NCBI GenBank assembly: GCA_947579605.1
Contig: OX388318.1
Span: 6,262,001-6,326,000 of the forward strand
From: Athripsodes cinereus
Taxonomy: Eukaryota; Arthropoda; Insecta; Trichoptera; Leptoceridae
Direction: 5' to 3'
DNA: 64,000 nt
Of the stretch, positions 32,551-42,948 are shown in pieces. The notes under the pieces were generated by a model, which was not told the DNA's origin, ran no database searches, and saw only the letters and a list, made by a program, of their open reading frames with translations. Each line of letters starts with the position of its first letter. Position 1 is the first letter of the stretch. Position numbers and translations under genes: made by a program.

Positions 32551-34344
32551 TTCTAGTAAGTAAAACATCGGTGGATCCATTACTCCAATGTATATTTAAA
32601 AAAAATTATATATTCATACCAAAATATTATTCGTCTTGTTGAGCTGCATCTACCAATGAAACAACCTATACGCTAAGATATCCACAGTAAAAGTTATTGA
32701 GAGAAATAAATATTTTACGTGCTGCATTTTCTTGGACAATTCGTGGAAAATCACATGTACTAAATAAAATGATTCTGTGAAAATTTTTGAATCATACCTA
32801 TAAGTTCAATAAACTACAGCATTTCTTAGATACCAGCCACGTAACGAATCATTCACATAGACAAAGTCATCCAGCAAAACAGTTTTCTTGATCTCCTGCA
32901 ATATCTTGATTGATGAACATAGGTATGTAGGAGATTTCAGGAATCTACAGACGATATCTAAGAATACTTTGTAGTATTATCCTATTGTGTACCTATTCCA
33001 CTCTACGTTTCGAATTTTCATAATAGAACCAAAGTAATTTCTGAGAGCCTACATACAGCTTCTTCAAACAACGACAGAATACTACAAACTTTTAGTAAAC
33101 ATTTGTTACTAGCCTAATTTTACATTATATGAGATTTACGTGTATGTAGTCGGATACCATTATTGGGTATACTATTTTGTCATAGCCAAAGATATACTAT
33201 ATAGGTTTTAAAGAAAAAATAGGTCATGCGTCCGATCAAATTCTGCATCCAGTTTTAAACTGACGTTGGTTGTAATGTAAGACAATACATTGTTAATGCT
33301 TGAAGGACATCGATGTTGAAACACAAAAATTCCAAAAAAATGTACCGCGCAGCAAGTAATGTAAGTCTATGGTATTTTTTATCTTTATAGGCAGTGTGAC
33401 GTTTCTCTTGGAAATACGAAAGCATCACTAACTTTAGAGACAAGGCTGCATTTGTCATCAGTTAAAATTTTTTCATTAAATGACTATCAAATAATGTGTA
33501 TAGAACTAATCTATAAAAGTCGACAGAGTAACTGTAAATCAATTTCTTCTAGTTTATCTTTTGCTTGGTATTGTCTTATATATTTCTAGTTTTTAGTATT
33601 TTTACTCAGAATGTTACCGATTATCTTATTCATATATTTATCAATACTTCCACGGCGTGAGCCCCTTACATGTTAAACAAATGCACAAAAAACTAATCTT
33701 GATTATCTATCCCAACACAGTGAAGCAATACAAGAACAACGATTGACGAAGAAAAAATATGCAATCAAATCAAATTATAACATTTATAAAATTAGTGCAA
33801 TCAAATCATTCTATTATAGAAGGCAAATGAAACAAAAATAGATTCCAGATCATACAGATTTCCCAGTCTGCGGATTATGACCAGGGAAATGTGTTATTCT
33901 TGCTAGTGTTGGGTACTCGAAACAACACAGTTTGCCTGTTGAATTAATTCAATCAATTCAGTAGAATCGATCCTATGTTGTGAAGTTTAGAAACGAAGCA
34001 ATCCAACATTTTCCTTCGTTTTTATGACAATAACATCAAAGCGTTAGGAATGTATTGAGGGGATCACAATGTGGTCTCTAGAGGATAATTAAAAGAGTTC
34101 AAGAAGATAAAGACGACACTAATCGTGACCATTGTTCTGCTGACGCCAGACTAGTATCCTATGCAAATTTTTACTGTGTGAAAAGGACCCTAGAGTACTG
34201 GGTAAGTAGGCAATTGTTTGTTTCGATAAAGTATAGAGAAGTGGATGGCAGTTAGAGGAGGGAAGGGGGGGGAGCATTCGGTCAAACGCAATAACATCCT
34301 CTCTAGAGGACATCAACTAAAAGATATTCTTGAGGCTACTAACT
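32551..34344. other. Long unassigned stretch
   Basis: No LINE, SINE or palindrome found. Frames here (33255-33458 minus; 34119-34451 both strands) are short and without motifs. A G-rich spot, GAGGAGGGAAGGGGGGGGAG, lies at 34254-34273. Confidence 0.5.
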
Positions 34345-34380
34345 ACTATACTACTACTACTACTACTACCACTAATACTA
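34345..34380. repeat. (ACT)n microsatellite
   Basis: TACTATACTACTACTACTAC, then TACCACTAATACTAG. It resembles the S1 tail in reverse, but no S1 body adjoins. Confidence 0.8.
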
Positions 34381-34659
34381 GGAGATTGTCTTTTGAAGAG
34401 GGTCACATTTCCAAAGTTGTTTCTGAAATATATTTACATAACAACAACTAAAACAAAGAAACCTGTAGACGCACGTACCCAAAATTTAATCTTTACTAGC
34501 ATAAAGTGAGTACTTATATATTTATAGTAAGGAGATGAATTATTGCTTGAGTATCTAGTAGTCTAGTACACAACAACTGTTATAAACTTTGATGAAATAA
34601 AAAATGTGTATTCTAGAGAAGCCTCTGTACTATTTTTTTTTATTTATTTATTAAGTTTT

Positions 34660-34900
34660 ATTCTTATTATTGGCTGAGAGGAATGGTGCTCGGAAACGTG
34701 GACGGCCGAGGATCAAATGGCAAGATCACCAAAAGCACATCGTGCAGGACGGCCACGTGTTGAGTCCATTGAACAGGAGAACATGCATGAGAAATTGTAT
34801 GACGACGGAAGCGAAAGATTTCTGCAAGGATAGAAGGAAGTGGCTCTTGATCCTTTCTGTCTACCCCGCGAGTGAAACGGCGTGATGGTATGTATGTACG
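34660..34900 (+). pseudogene. Alpha LINE C-terminus with ATGT tail
   Basis: AERNGARKRGRPRIKWQDHQ, HVLSPLNRRTCMRNCM, FCKDRRKWLLILSVYPASET, stop, then GGTATGTATGTACGT. It continues the segment that breaks in the 12.2-kb copy. The GC-rich coding part contrasts sharply with the AT-rich flanks. Confidence 0.8.
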
Positions 34901-34902
34901 TA

Positions 34903-35035
34903 TAATTTTATTCTTCACTGTACATTGGTTACCTACAAATCGATACAAAGTATCATAAAAATATCATAATATAATTCAATGTACAGAGGGCGGTGTATCG
35001 CTAGAATGCGATGTCTTCCATCTAACCCAGTTACT
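34903..35035 (-). mobile_element. E LINE 3' UTR
   Basis: Minus strand: GGTTAGATGGAAGACATCGC, CGCCCTCTGTACATTGAATT, GTAACCAATGTACAGTGAAG, AATAAAATT. It abuts the alpha tail, so one probably landed next to or within the other. Confidence 0.7.
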
Positions 35036-35241
35036 ATTCTCACTACACCACTTCTTTCACTAAACTTTCGAGTATCCTACAGTAAGTAAAAGACAAAACT
35101 AATAAAATTTACGAATAAGGCATTTAGGATCTTCAATTCAACATTGATATCGTACACTTCCACCCACTCCGAACGTCTTAAAAGTAATACAATATTAATA
35201 TTATTAGTTAATATGAATGTAAATAAAAAAAAGTCAATAAT

Positions 35242-35393
35242 AATTGGTTGGTTAGTTGGAAGACATCGCATTTTAGCGATAAACTCGCCCTCTGTACATT
35301 GAATTTATAATTGTTATTTTTATGCCACTATTTCACTATGTAATATTGTAACCAATGTACAGTAAAGAATAAAATAAATAAATAAATAATAAT
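35242..35393 (+). mobile_element. E LINE 3' UTR, best copy
   Basis: TTGGTTAGTTGGAAGACATC, GATAAACTCGCCCTCTGTAC, TAACCAATGTACAGTAAAGA, then ATAAATAAATAAATAA. No coding part. The four E copies start at nearly the same base, which suggests a preferred truncation point or a short non-autonomous derivative rather than random 5' truncation. Confidence 0.75.
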
Positions 35394-35737
35394 ATAGGTA
35401 TATTTTTTTTACCTAAAACGTGCCACTCTACGTCTGTGATGGAATAAAAAAAAGGTATAAATAAAAAGAACAAGATATTTAATCCAAGAAATTGTCCTTA
35501 CTTACGATAAAGTAGAATTCTGAAAGGTTAAAATAAATTATAAAAGCACGATATCTACCTACTCGTATATCTAGATACATCAATAAACCATCACCTCTGA
35601 AGTGGGAACGGTGGATAAAATCAGGATATAAATATTTTAGCCCCTCAATGCGTATGAATATATGTTTGTCTTATAATATACAACTTTTAGACAAAAATAG
35701 ATTAACTCTAAAGGGGCACAACATTGTTCATATTTTC
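35394..35737. other. Unassigned
   Basis: AT-rich, no family match. Confidence 0.5.
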
Positions 35738-35823
35738 TGTTTTGTTGTATTTTTAAAGATGTACTATATGTTGGGCCTGTTGGCGTATGTTTGGATGAAA
35801 TAAATAAATAAATAAATAAATAA
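35738..35823 (+). mobile_element. LINE 3' tail with AATA run
   Basis: TATATGTTGGGCCTGTTGGC, GTATGTTTGGATGAAATAAA, then (AATA)n. Confidence 0.45.
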
Positions 35824-36123
35824 CTCATATCTTCAATACGAAAATTGATCTTTATAAAATCTCTAAATTTAATAAAAAAAAAATAATATCCTAATATTTT
35901 TTTATAAATTATTCTCAAATAGAAAAACTTATTTATCTATGCGTACTTAAATCTACGCAGTACCTATTAGGGAAACTTATTTCCCCTAAGTCAAGCCCTC
36001 ACTATTTGAGCGAGTTTCAAGATATTGAAATTATGCACACAAATAAACAATTAACAAATATAAATTAGTCAAACTAATGACAGAACGTATCTTAACTATT
36101 TGAAAAAAAGTGATCAAAAAGAT

Positions 36124-36268
36124 ATATTGGTTTAGTTGAAAATGACCGCGTCTTTGCGATAAACTCGTTCTCTGTATGATAATTGCACCATACTTGAATG
36201 CATTTATCTATAAAATAGTATTGATTGTGACCAATGTAGAGTAAAGCATGAATAAATAGATAAAAATA
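36124..36268 (+). mobile_element. E LINE 3' UTR
   Basis: TTGGTTTAGTTGAAAATGAC, GATAAACTCGTTCTCTGTAT, GTGACCAATGTAGAGTAAAG, ATGAATAAATAGATAAA. A diverged but full-length match to the E unit. Confidence 0.7.
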
Positions 36269-36373
36269 TTCCTTATGAAGGCTGTTCATGCAGTCAATAT
36301 TCTTTTTAGTGTTTTTTGTTTGTTTGTTTGATTTAGCAGTAACAAAAAAAGATATTAAAAAGACTAGACTTAG

Positions 36374-36617
36374 TCGGCCGGTGTGGTGCGGAGGTTATGC
36401 TCTTGCCTTTGAGTCACGAGGTTCTGAGTTCGATTCCCGGCCAGTGCAAAGTGAAGAATGACCTTTTTCAACTTGTCCTGGGTCTGGGTGTTACATATAT
36501 ATGTGTTTAGTACATTGTATATGGGTATATCGTCGCGTTAGTAACCTTACTACAAGATTCATCTCAGTTTGGGACTAGCTCGATCTGTTTGAATTGTCTA
36601 TGTATATGTTATGCTAT
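36374..36617 (+). mobile_element. S2 tRNA-derived SINE, full copy
   Basis: The pol III A box TGGTGCGGAGG is at 36384-36394 and the B box AGTTCGATTCC at 36427-36437, inside a tRNA-like head GGCCGGTGTGGTGCGGAGG...CCCGGCCAGTGCA. The body CTTTTTCAACTTGTCCTGGG, ACAAGATTCATCTCAG, TTTGGGACTAGCTCGATCTG follows. It would be transcribed from its internal promoter. A functional tRNA is excluded because the acceptor stem is not closed by a matching 3' end. Confidence 0.85.
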
Positions 36618-37019
36618 GTTAAACCAATAAATTCATGCTATTTGCAACCAGGTTTCAACATGTATCATATCATTCACACAGTCAATATTTTAATACAAAT
36701 AGTTTTTTTTTTATATTCTTGTCATTTTTTATTTTTCCTGAGCAAATGCGGGTTTCAATATACGTTTTTATAATATAGGTAAATAAATTTCTGAGGTAAA
36801 GTCCATTCGATCACAGGTCAGTGATTTTGAATGAAGAAATGAAAAGTGAGGAATAAAAAAATATATAATATTCGATAGAAATCGGAAAGACTTAGACCGG
36901 AAATGGACTTCTAAAATACTATGTACCTAGTAGGTACCTGGGTATTAGAGATGTAACGGATATCCAGCAATTATCCGGTATTGGACCGCAGAATAAATTT
37001 AAACCGGATAAACCACATC
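36618..37019. other. Unassigned
   Basis: AT-rich, leading into gamma. CGGATATCC / CCGGATAAACC near 36957-37010 is a small imperfect repeat. Confidence 0.4.
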
Positions 37020-37625
37020 CAGGAATTTGGTAAAAGTAAAAAAAAGCTTATAAACAAAATAATATGTACCCCACTAATGGTTGGCAATTCCCAAATATCT
37101 CAGGTTAGTAAATTCAGGTACCTGGGAGCAACCATAACGCCAGAGGGTGATCTCCGGTCGGAATTACCAATCCGCATAGGAGCAGCTAGCGGGGCTTTCA
37201 ACAACATGAACAAAGTTTGGAAGGCGTCTGGACTCAGCATCAGGACAAAATGTCGCTTGTTCAATGCGTGCATCATCCCAATCCTTCTATATAGCTGCGA
37301 GTCTTGGCACTTAACCAAGGCTCAAGAGCGGAAGATACTAAGCTTTGAAAACAAGTGTCTTAGAAGGATTTTGGATGTCAGATGGTATGAACATGTTACA
37401 AATGATGCTGTGCGTCGGCGCACCCAGCAGAGACCTGTAATCTCCGTAATACAAGAGAGGCGATGGTCCTGGCTGGGACATGTTTTGAGAATGCCCAATG
37501 ATAGTTGGCCAAAAAACTAAGTGGCTTACGACGCAATTGGCACAGAGACGCTCTGAATGGAGGAGGCTGGTTTCTGCCCCGTGCTCCCGAGAGGAGCGTT
37601 GAGGGCGATGATGATGATGATGATG
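37020..37625 (+). pseudogene. Gamma LINE ORF2 C-terminal region with internal deletion and GAT tail
   Basis: NSQISQVSKFRYLGATITPE, IRIGAASGAFNNMNKVWKAS, CRLFNACIIPILLYSCESWH, LSFENKCLRRILDVRWYEHV and ERRWSWLGHVLRMPNDSWPK are open from about 37030 to 37519. FRYLGA.IT and (V/I)L.YG.E.W are the conserved blocks just after the reverse transcriptase core in RTE-like LINEs. The reading then jumps to WHRDALNGGGW. Compared with 29319-29575, about 130 bases are missing at 37517. The 3' end is (GAT)n at 37606. The long open frame implies a young copy. Confidence 0.85.
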
Positions 37626-37629
37626 ACTA

Positions 37630-37777
37630 CACTGAGAAAAATACTAACGAAATTTCACAACGAATCATTGGTACGTACTATCAGATAAGGATCAGAGATA
37701 GTACAAACGATTCATTAGTACGAATCTATAACATTTACTTTTCGCAAACAAATTGTTGGTAAATATTTTTCTCAGTG
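37630..37777. mobile_element. Mariner-type MITE, 148 bp, TA target duplication
   Basis: The ends are perfect 14-base inverted repeats CACTGAGAAAAATA and TATTTTTCTCAGTG, each flanked by TA. Further inside, inverted phrases around ACGAATCATTGGTACG / TACAAACGATTCATTAGTAC make the unit largely foldback. It sits just past the gamma GAT tail. It depends on a transposase elsewhere. Confidence 0.8.
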
Positions 37778-37778
37778 T

Positions 37779-38015
37779 ATACTATTCCATACTTTACCCT
37801 CACGCTGTTTCCCAGGTGGAGTAGGCAGAGAGAACGGAGCGCCATATAGATCTATCCTTACACACTTCCTTCGCATCCTCTACATTCATCAAGTTTGTCA
37901 TATCATGCACGCCGATTTTTCTTACTCAATACGCGGCTGTCCTTTAGAATTTGATCCACGTGCTCAAGCCACTTAGTTCTTGGACGTCCGCGATTCCTAA
38001 CACGCCCTTCTTTCA
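37779..38015 (-). pseudogene. Alpha LINE C-terminus
   Basis: Bases run from CCTCACGCTGTTTCCCAGGT, GGCAGAGAGAACGGAGCGCC, ATAGATCTATCCTTACACAC to CTTGGACGTCCGCGATTCCT. Minus strand keeps DRSIWRSVLSA, VCKD, RGRP.TKWLEHVDQIL in pieces. It starts right at the MITE border, so the MITE may have inserted at the alpha 3' end. Confidence 0.75.
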
Positions 38016-38479
38016 GATTAATAAAATAACCTTATAATCAACTTTATACTGGAGATTTCAATAAATTCCTGTACCAATTTAATAAAGTAAGGAGCTATAC
38101 AAAGATTTGAGGGTAAAAATTGTGATGGTTCGAAAGTGATTGAAATTCCGACTATTCGTTTAAAGACTCCGTCGAGTATCTGGTATTTGGCAAATTTATA
38201 TGCGTTACATCTCTACTAAGTATACACTTAAACTGTGTACTTATAATGGAAGATATTATTTTATTTTAAACGGGAAAAATGATATCGAAAAAATATTCCG
38301 AGAATATATTTTCGATTCGTAAAATTTAACTCATATTTTTAAGCATGGATGGATAGTCTGAGGATAATGATTTGGATACCTGAATGTTCTTTTCTTGTAC
38401 ATATATTTACTTTTATATTACTTACTCCTTTATTTGACTAATGACCCTTTTTTATTGACATAAATACATAGAAACCATC
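38016..38479. other. Unassigned
   Basis: AT-rich, no family match. Confidence 0.5.
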
Positions 38480-38690
38480 ATACTGATGTAGGCAGAAAGA
38501 ATCGAGCACCACTTCTTCCAGTATTTGCACACGGTTTTTATTTCCATCACATCCATGCAATTCCTTATGTTTGCTCTCCTGTTCATTATACTCAACATGT
38601 CTCCATCCTTTAGAGTCTGGCCTACATGGTAAAGCCATTTAATCATTGGCAGACTACCTCTCCGAGAACACTTTCTCTCAGCTTATTTCT
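38480..38690 (-). pseudogene. Alpha LINE C-terminus, decayed
   Basis: Minus strand: WLYHVGQTLKDGDMLSIMNR, RANIRNCMDVMEIKTVCKYW, KKWCSILSAYI. These parallel WLEHVDQILKDGRVLSKRNR, RACMRNCM..EVCKD and WRSVLSA of alpha. Two overlapping frames of 64-66 codons in this area are shadows of it. Confidence 0.75.
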
Positions 38691-39660
38691 TGTGCATTTT
38701 GAAAATTTTCTCTCCATAATATGACATTTTCAATTATTTGTTATTGTTGTCGTATAGAAATGAGAAGCCCAAGATAGAAGGTAGAAGAAAATCATAGAGG
38801 AGGCTTATGTCTTAAGAGGGATCTGAAACGGCTGATCATGAAACAATAGAAATTATAAGATTTGCGTGTCCTTTAAATGCGGGTCTTCTGCAGCGTTGAG
38901 TTCGATGTCTTTAAGATATGAACAACTGAGTACTCTTTTTGGGTTACTGTCATTAAGTCAGATGCATTTATTTTCCTGCAAAAAAGCTTAATCCAGATAA
39001 AATAAATGGCATTTATTATGACTGTTTTTGAGATATAATCATCTTTAATGATAAACTTGGAATAGACGGGGATGTTTTGAGGACCGAGTCATTCGATTAT
39101 CCTATCTAGTCATGAATCTGAAGATAAAATATTTTATAGAGCCTTTTTCTCAATGACAAGATATTCTACAGCTTTCAAAACTATGGATGTTGTAAAAAAG
39201 CTTGTTGTAGATCCAGTATTATATGAATGATTTATTATGTCTTTTTTAAGTCTGAAGTATATATATTATGTACTGTGGCTACGAACTTTTATGCTACGAG
39301 CTACGACCGACGCGCGACGCTACTGTGTTAGATCTGGGATAAAGATAAAGAAGGTTATAGTAGATCATTATTCGCCACTTTTTCAGGCTTCTCCCTTTTT
39401 ATTATTTATCTACTCGACTTTTCAATTTTCAATACAAAAAATATCTCTATATTATTTATAAGAAACCTTCCTCCTAAGTAAGTATTTTTCATGATAAAAA
39501 ATATTTAGTCATTGACCGAAAAAACGTCTTAAATTCTGAATAGGTAGTTTTACTTTAAATATTTGGATTACGGGATCGGTCAAATTATCGATTTTTAGGC
39601 TAAATTTGACAGCGACCGCAAAATTTGACGAAACTGAAGCATACATCTATATATATTTCT
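38691..39660. other. Unassigned
   Basis: GCCCAAGATAGAAGGTAGAA at 38769 could be a beta scrap (KPKIEGRRKS) but is too short to claim. A 74-codon frame at 39237-39461 shows no motif. Confidence 0.4.
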
Positions 39661-39725
39661 GTGTATATCCCTAGTAGGGTAAGAAGAGAGAACTAAGCAC
39701 CACATTAGCCTAAATTTACCTATTT
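39661..39725 (-). pseudogene. Alpha LINE 3' end, piece 1
   Basis: TATCCCTAGTAGGGTAAGAA, GAGAGAACTAAGCACCACAT matches the alpha 3' end TATCCCAAGTGGGGGAGGCA, GAGAGAACGGAACGCCAATT. Alpha continues at 39886 after S1 pieces. Confidence 0.6.
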
Positions 39726-39880
39726 CTTTAGCGATGAGGTTTGCCACCAATTCTGAACCACTTAACTTTTTGTTGGTTAGAAAAGACATTTTTCATGTTT
39801 TATAACATATCCGGCATATCCCACAGTTGGGTAGCCAATTGTGGGATATGCCGTGACGGTAAAGTACAAGTAGTAGTACA
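39726..39880. mobile_element. S1 pieces in head-to-head arrangement inside alpha
   Basis: A plus-strand middle segment (AGCGATGAGGTTTGCCACC) is followed by minus CCGGCATATCCCACAGTTGG and then plus TTGTGGGATATGCCGTGACG with a TAGTAG tail. The last two form a small palindrome at 39809-39855. They split alpha into two parts. Confidence 0.6.
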
Positions 39881-39885
39881 AACTT

Positions 39886-40010
39886 CTTTTGTTCTTCATG
39901 CTGATTTCTCTTACACAACACGTGGCTATCCTTGAGAATTTGATTCACATGTTCCAGCCACGTAGTCCTCTAGTCATCTGCATTTTCTCATGGCGCTTTC
40001 ATCAAACGCA
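39886..40010 (-). pseudogene. Alpha LINE, piece 2
   Basis: CACGTGGCTATCCTTGAGAA, TTTGATTCACATGTTCCAGC, CACGTAGTCCTC follows the alpha order GGCCGTCCTTGAGAATTTG, ATCTACATGTTCAAGCC, ATGTAGTTCTC. Confidence 0.65.
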
Positions 40011-40369
40011 TAAATGATCTGCTTCGTGGCTTAAACACAAAAAAAATATCCCTAGGTTTAGAATGTGATATTCTTTTCGGTCAAATAAAGAACAGAGCCC
40101 GAAATTTTGTATCAATAGAAATCCAATTTCGGTCGAATACTTAAAGTCTTATGACAAGACGTATCAAATCGCGGCGACTTCCATAAATAAAAATCATAAA
40201 AGCATTCACTGATAAAAAAGACATCAATAGGTATATTATAAATATATTATTATACCTATGTATGTTCATCGTACTACTTAAGCGAATACTCGAGCGCTAG
40301 GAGACATTATAAACATCTTAGTACTTATATCTCAAAGTTGAAGGGTTGAGTATTTTATTATTTCCGTCC
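40011..40369. other. Unassigned
   Basis: No family match. An AT-rich palindromic run GGTATATTATAAATATATTA lies at 40231. Confidence 0.5.
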
Positions 40370-40412
40370 CTTCACGACATATTCCGCAAGTTGGGTAGCC
40401 AGCGTATCGCAA
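40370..40412 (-). mobile_element. S1 SINE 3' scrap
   Basis: CTTCACGACATATTCCGCAA, GTTGGGTAGCCAGCG. Possibly the end of the unit whose other half lies at 40600-40795. Confidence 0.55.
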
Positions 40413-40599
40413 ATATCATGAAAATCATTCACTTTGTGGTATTAATAAAACACATAATTTTTATTTACTGATTTATCTATTCTTTTTGCACATCATCATT
40501 ATTTATAACAGGGTTAACAAAACAGTACAAAATAAAAATATCAAATAAAACAATACATAAATTTTAATGCTAGGACGATATGCAGTGGCAAGATAATCA

Positions 40600-40795
40600 C
40601 TATCAAGTGATTCCTTCCTTCTAACCACGAACAATCAAAATGAAAACATTTTGAGTGGGTGGCATTATTTCTTATCGAAGTGAAATTGTTAGATATCTTA
40701 AAACGTGATTTTTTTACGAATGCCTGCGTTTTACAGGACACTCGAATACTTACAGAAAAGATTGGAAGGATTTTCTTTACTGGAGGCTCCTTGAA
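40600..40795 (-). mobile_element. S1 SINE, 5' half
   Basis: AACATTTTGAGTGGGTGGCA, ACGAATGCCTGCGTTTTACA, GGACACTCGAATACTTACAG, AAAAGATTGGAAGG, GGAGGCTCC. A 66-codon minus frame here lies within the SINE. Confidence 0.65.
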
Positions 40796-40944
40796 ATAAC
40801 CGAGGACTCTACATAGTTCAATATATATATAACGATGGTTTGTGGCGGTGGTAATAATGTATCCTTAATCTCTTTTCAGTTTATGTATAAGTAGGTATGT
40901 ATTAAATTTTGTATTAAATGCAGGTGATCTTAAAAAAAACGCTT

Positions 40945-41042
40945 AAAAACAGCGGCGACGTTTGCCACCCATCCTCAATGTTATAATTTTTTGTTGACAC
41001 ACAGGCTATCTCACCATGATGGCTGTATTAGTAGTAGTAAAG
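40945..41042 (+). mobile_element. S1 SINE, 3' half with TAG tail
   Basis: GCGACGTTTGCCACCCATCC, TCAATGTTATAATTTTTTG, CTATCTCACCATGATGGCTG, then TAGTAGTAGTA. The CCCCACTTGTGGGATA block is deleted. Confidence 0.65.
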
Positions 41043-41700
41043 CCAGACTTACAACCAGTAAATCTCAGGCATGCAACCTCTTTATACTGCCTACAAACGT
41101 GAATTTTTGATTGTATGTACATAAGTTGCATCACTATAATAAGTAGTATTTATTTATTTATTTACTTATTTGACAGTATTCAAAACAAAACATGTCATAA
41201 AAAACTTCCTAACTTGGATTGAGCCCGTACCAAGGAAGATCGAATCAGTTTTTAACTTTGTCTCAGCGCAACATTTATTGAAATATTCGAGCATAGCATT
41301 TGAAATGTACCAAATATTTTTAATATATTGTTATAAAGAATGTTTCCAAAACTTTCCTTGACCTGGAATTCACATCCAGGAAGAGAATATTATAAAAGGG
41401 TTCAACTTATATTTTGTTTTACATAATAATTTCAAGTCAACACACTTCGTCCCTTTATACCTAATAATATGTATCGCAATATGAAGCGGGAATTTTTCAG
41501 GTCCCCTTTGCAAATCCATGCAACTATTTCAGATATTTAATTTTCAATATAATTTCATCCATTCGCAAAGAAGTATTATTATGTATCTATATTAGAGTCA
41601 AAAGCATTTTTATCGTAACGGAATTCACTTTCATCCACTTGCAAAATAAAATTGCTAGTTCTTGGACCACTCCAGGTACATACCTACATAACTACAAAGT
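41043..41700. other. Unassigned
   Basis: A 63-codon frame at 41170-41361 has no recognised motif. Otherwise AT-rich. Confidence 0.45.
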
Positions 41701-41750
41701 ACATGTCATCACGCTGCATCTCTATCGGGTTAGGCAGAAAGTATCAAAAG
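41701..41750 (-). mobile_element. Alpha LINE 3' terminal scrap
   Basis: GTCATCACGCTGCATCTCTA, TCGGGTTAGGCAGAAAGTAT matches the alpha 3' end at 12236-12285 (CATCACGCCGCTTACCTCGC, GGGGTTGGCAGAAAGGATCG). It joins a beta fragment of opposite orientation. Confidence 0.6.
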
Positions 41751-42008
41751 CCATTATATTTCGGTATCATATTTTTGCCATGTAATGAGAGGAAACAAAT
41801 ACACTATACTCCAGTTCGTCATGAAGGGAAGATCGAGAGCCGTAAAGGGGTCGGCAGAAGGCAGCTCTCCTGGTTTCGAAACATTTGAGACCGGACCGGT
41901 GTCAGAACCGTGAAAAAGTTGTTTCGCACCTCTCAGGACAGGGAAGCTTTCTCTCAAACGGTCGTCAACGTCGGGTCGGGTCGTCAAGACACGTGAAGAA
42001 GAAGATAT
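41749..42008 (+). pseudogene. Beta LINE C-terminus
   Basis: Frame pieces KPLYFG, GKIESRKGVGRRQLSWFRNI, stop, then TVKKLFRTSQDREAFSQTVV and NVGSGRQDT. It follows the beta order (TLYFGHIMRG, GKIEGRRGVGRR.LSWLRNI, EELFR...DRE.F..VV.NVGG). Frame shifts and a stop show decay. A 129-codon minus frame and a 76-codon plus frame over it are shadows. Confidence 0.75.
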
Positions 42009-42139
42009 TTCGGTATTTGCATACATTTTATATCTCCATATTGTTTCGAAAACGTTTACATTTATTTTCATTATCATTATGTCCTCATTCATTCTCTCCA
42101 GTTGTCTCAAATTAAAAAAAAAATGTTCATTTATATTAA

Positions 42140-42350
42140 ACACTCGAATGGTCGTGTCTATCGATTGTCGTGTAAAGGCAAGTAGGTGTTCGAAAATATA
42201 AGGAATTTTACATCTTAAATCCAGGGATGAGTTTTACCACCCATCTTGAATGTCTTATTTTTGGCACGGAGAGGACGGCTTGAATGTTCGTTAACATGCA
42301 TCTGGTCCTCTGGATTCTCCACTCGTGGAACATGTTGTGATGGTATAGTT
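42140..42350 (+). mobile_element. S1 SINE, near full length
   Basis: GTAAAGGCAAGTAGGTGTTC, TTTTACATCTTAAATCCAGG, GATGAGTTTTACCACCCATC, TTGAATGTCTTATTTTTGGC, ACGGAGAGGACGGCTTG, TTGTGATGGTATAG. Confidence 0.7.
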
Positions 42351-42614
42351 TATTCATATTAATATTGGCCATCACAACAGTAGAATTATTATTGTCATAA
42401 TACATATCAAAAATGATTTAATATTATATTAAAATAAAAAATTATTGCTTTTCGTCCTTCGTGGCAAATGTTTCGTGTGAATATCGCATTATTCATTCAT
42501 TCGCACTTATCTCAATCAATACATTTAAAAATCTACACTGGATATTATTATTGTTAATTGTTTATTGGTATGCACATTTTTGTTCTTTTATATTTTGGTA
42601 AAACTCATCATCTA

Positions 42615-42785
42615 ACTTCTATGAGAGAGCCATTGGTGTTGTTGGACCGGTCATGTGGAATCGCCTACCGGTGCTACTGAGAGATAGTCAGACAGTCACT
42701 AGCTTCAGAAGCAAATTAAAAACTGACCTCTGCACTGGCGCCCTTGAGACAGTCTAGGGACTCCTAAACGGCCTCAAAAATAAAA
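42615..42785 (+). pseudogene. Jockey/CR1-like LINE ORF2 extreme C-terminus
   Basis: YERAIGVVGPVMWNRLPVLL, RDSQTVTSFRSKLKTDLCTG, ALETV, stop. The GP.(L/M)WN.LP..LR....V.(S/T)F...LK..L pattern is the classic end of these ORF2 proteins. The frame is open from about 42620 to the stop; downstream AAATAAAATAAAATC serves as tail. Confidence 0.75.
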
Positions 42786-42948
42786 TAAAATCATCATCAT
42801 TGTCATCGCGAGAATTTATCGAAGAAAAAAAGTTAAATGTGACGTAGATATGGTATGTCCACAATATATTTTTTAATACTATGCGATTTATATTGTGGAA
42901 TTCCATTTTAATTGTTTAGTATTAATATTTTATAAATTTAAAAAATAC

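Noticed and set aside
36374..36450. Functional tRNA gene
   Set aside because: A and B boxes are present, but the 3' acceptor strand does not pair with the 5' end and a SINE body follows; the same unit recurs elsewhere.
38750..38850. Beta LINE scrap (KPKIEGRRKS)
   Set aside because: Only about ten residues match, followed by a stop and no SWLRNIR block.
41754..42143. 129-codon minus-strand frame
   Set aside because: It is the antisense of a beta LINE C-terminus.
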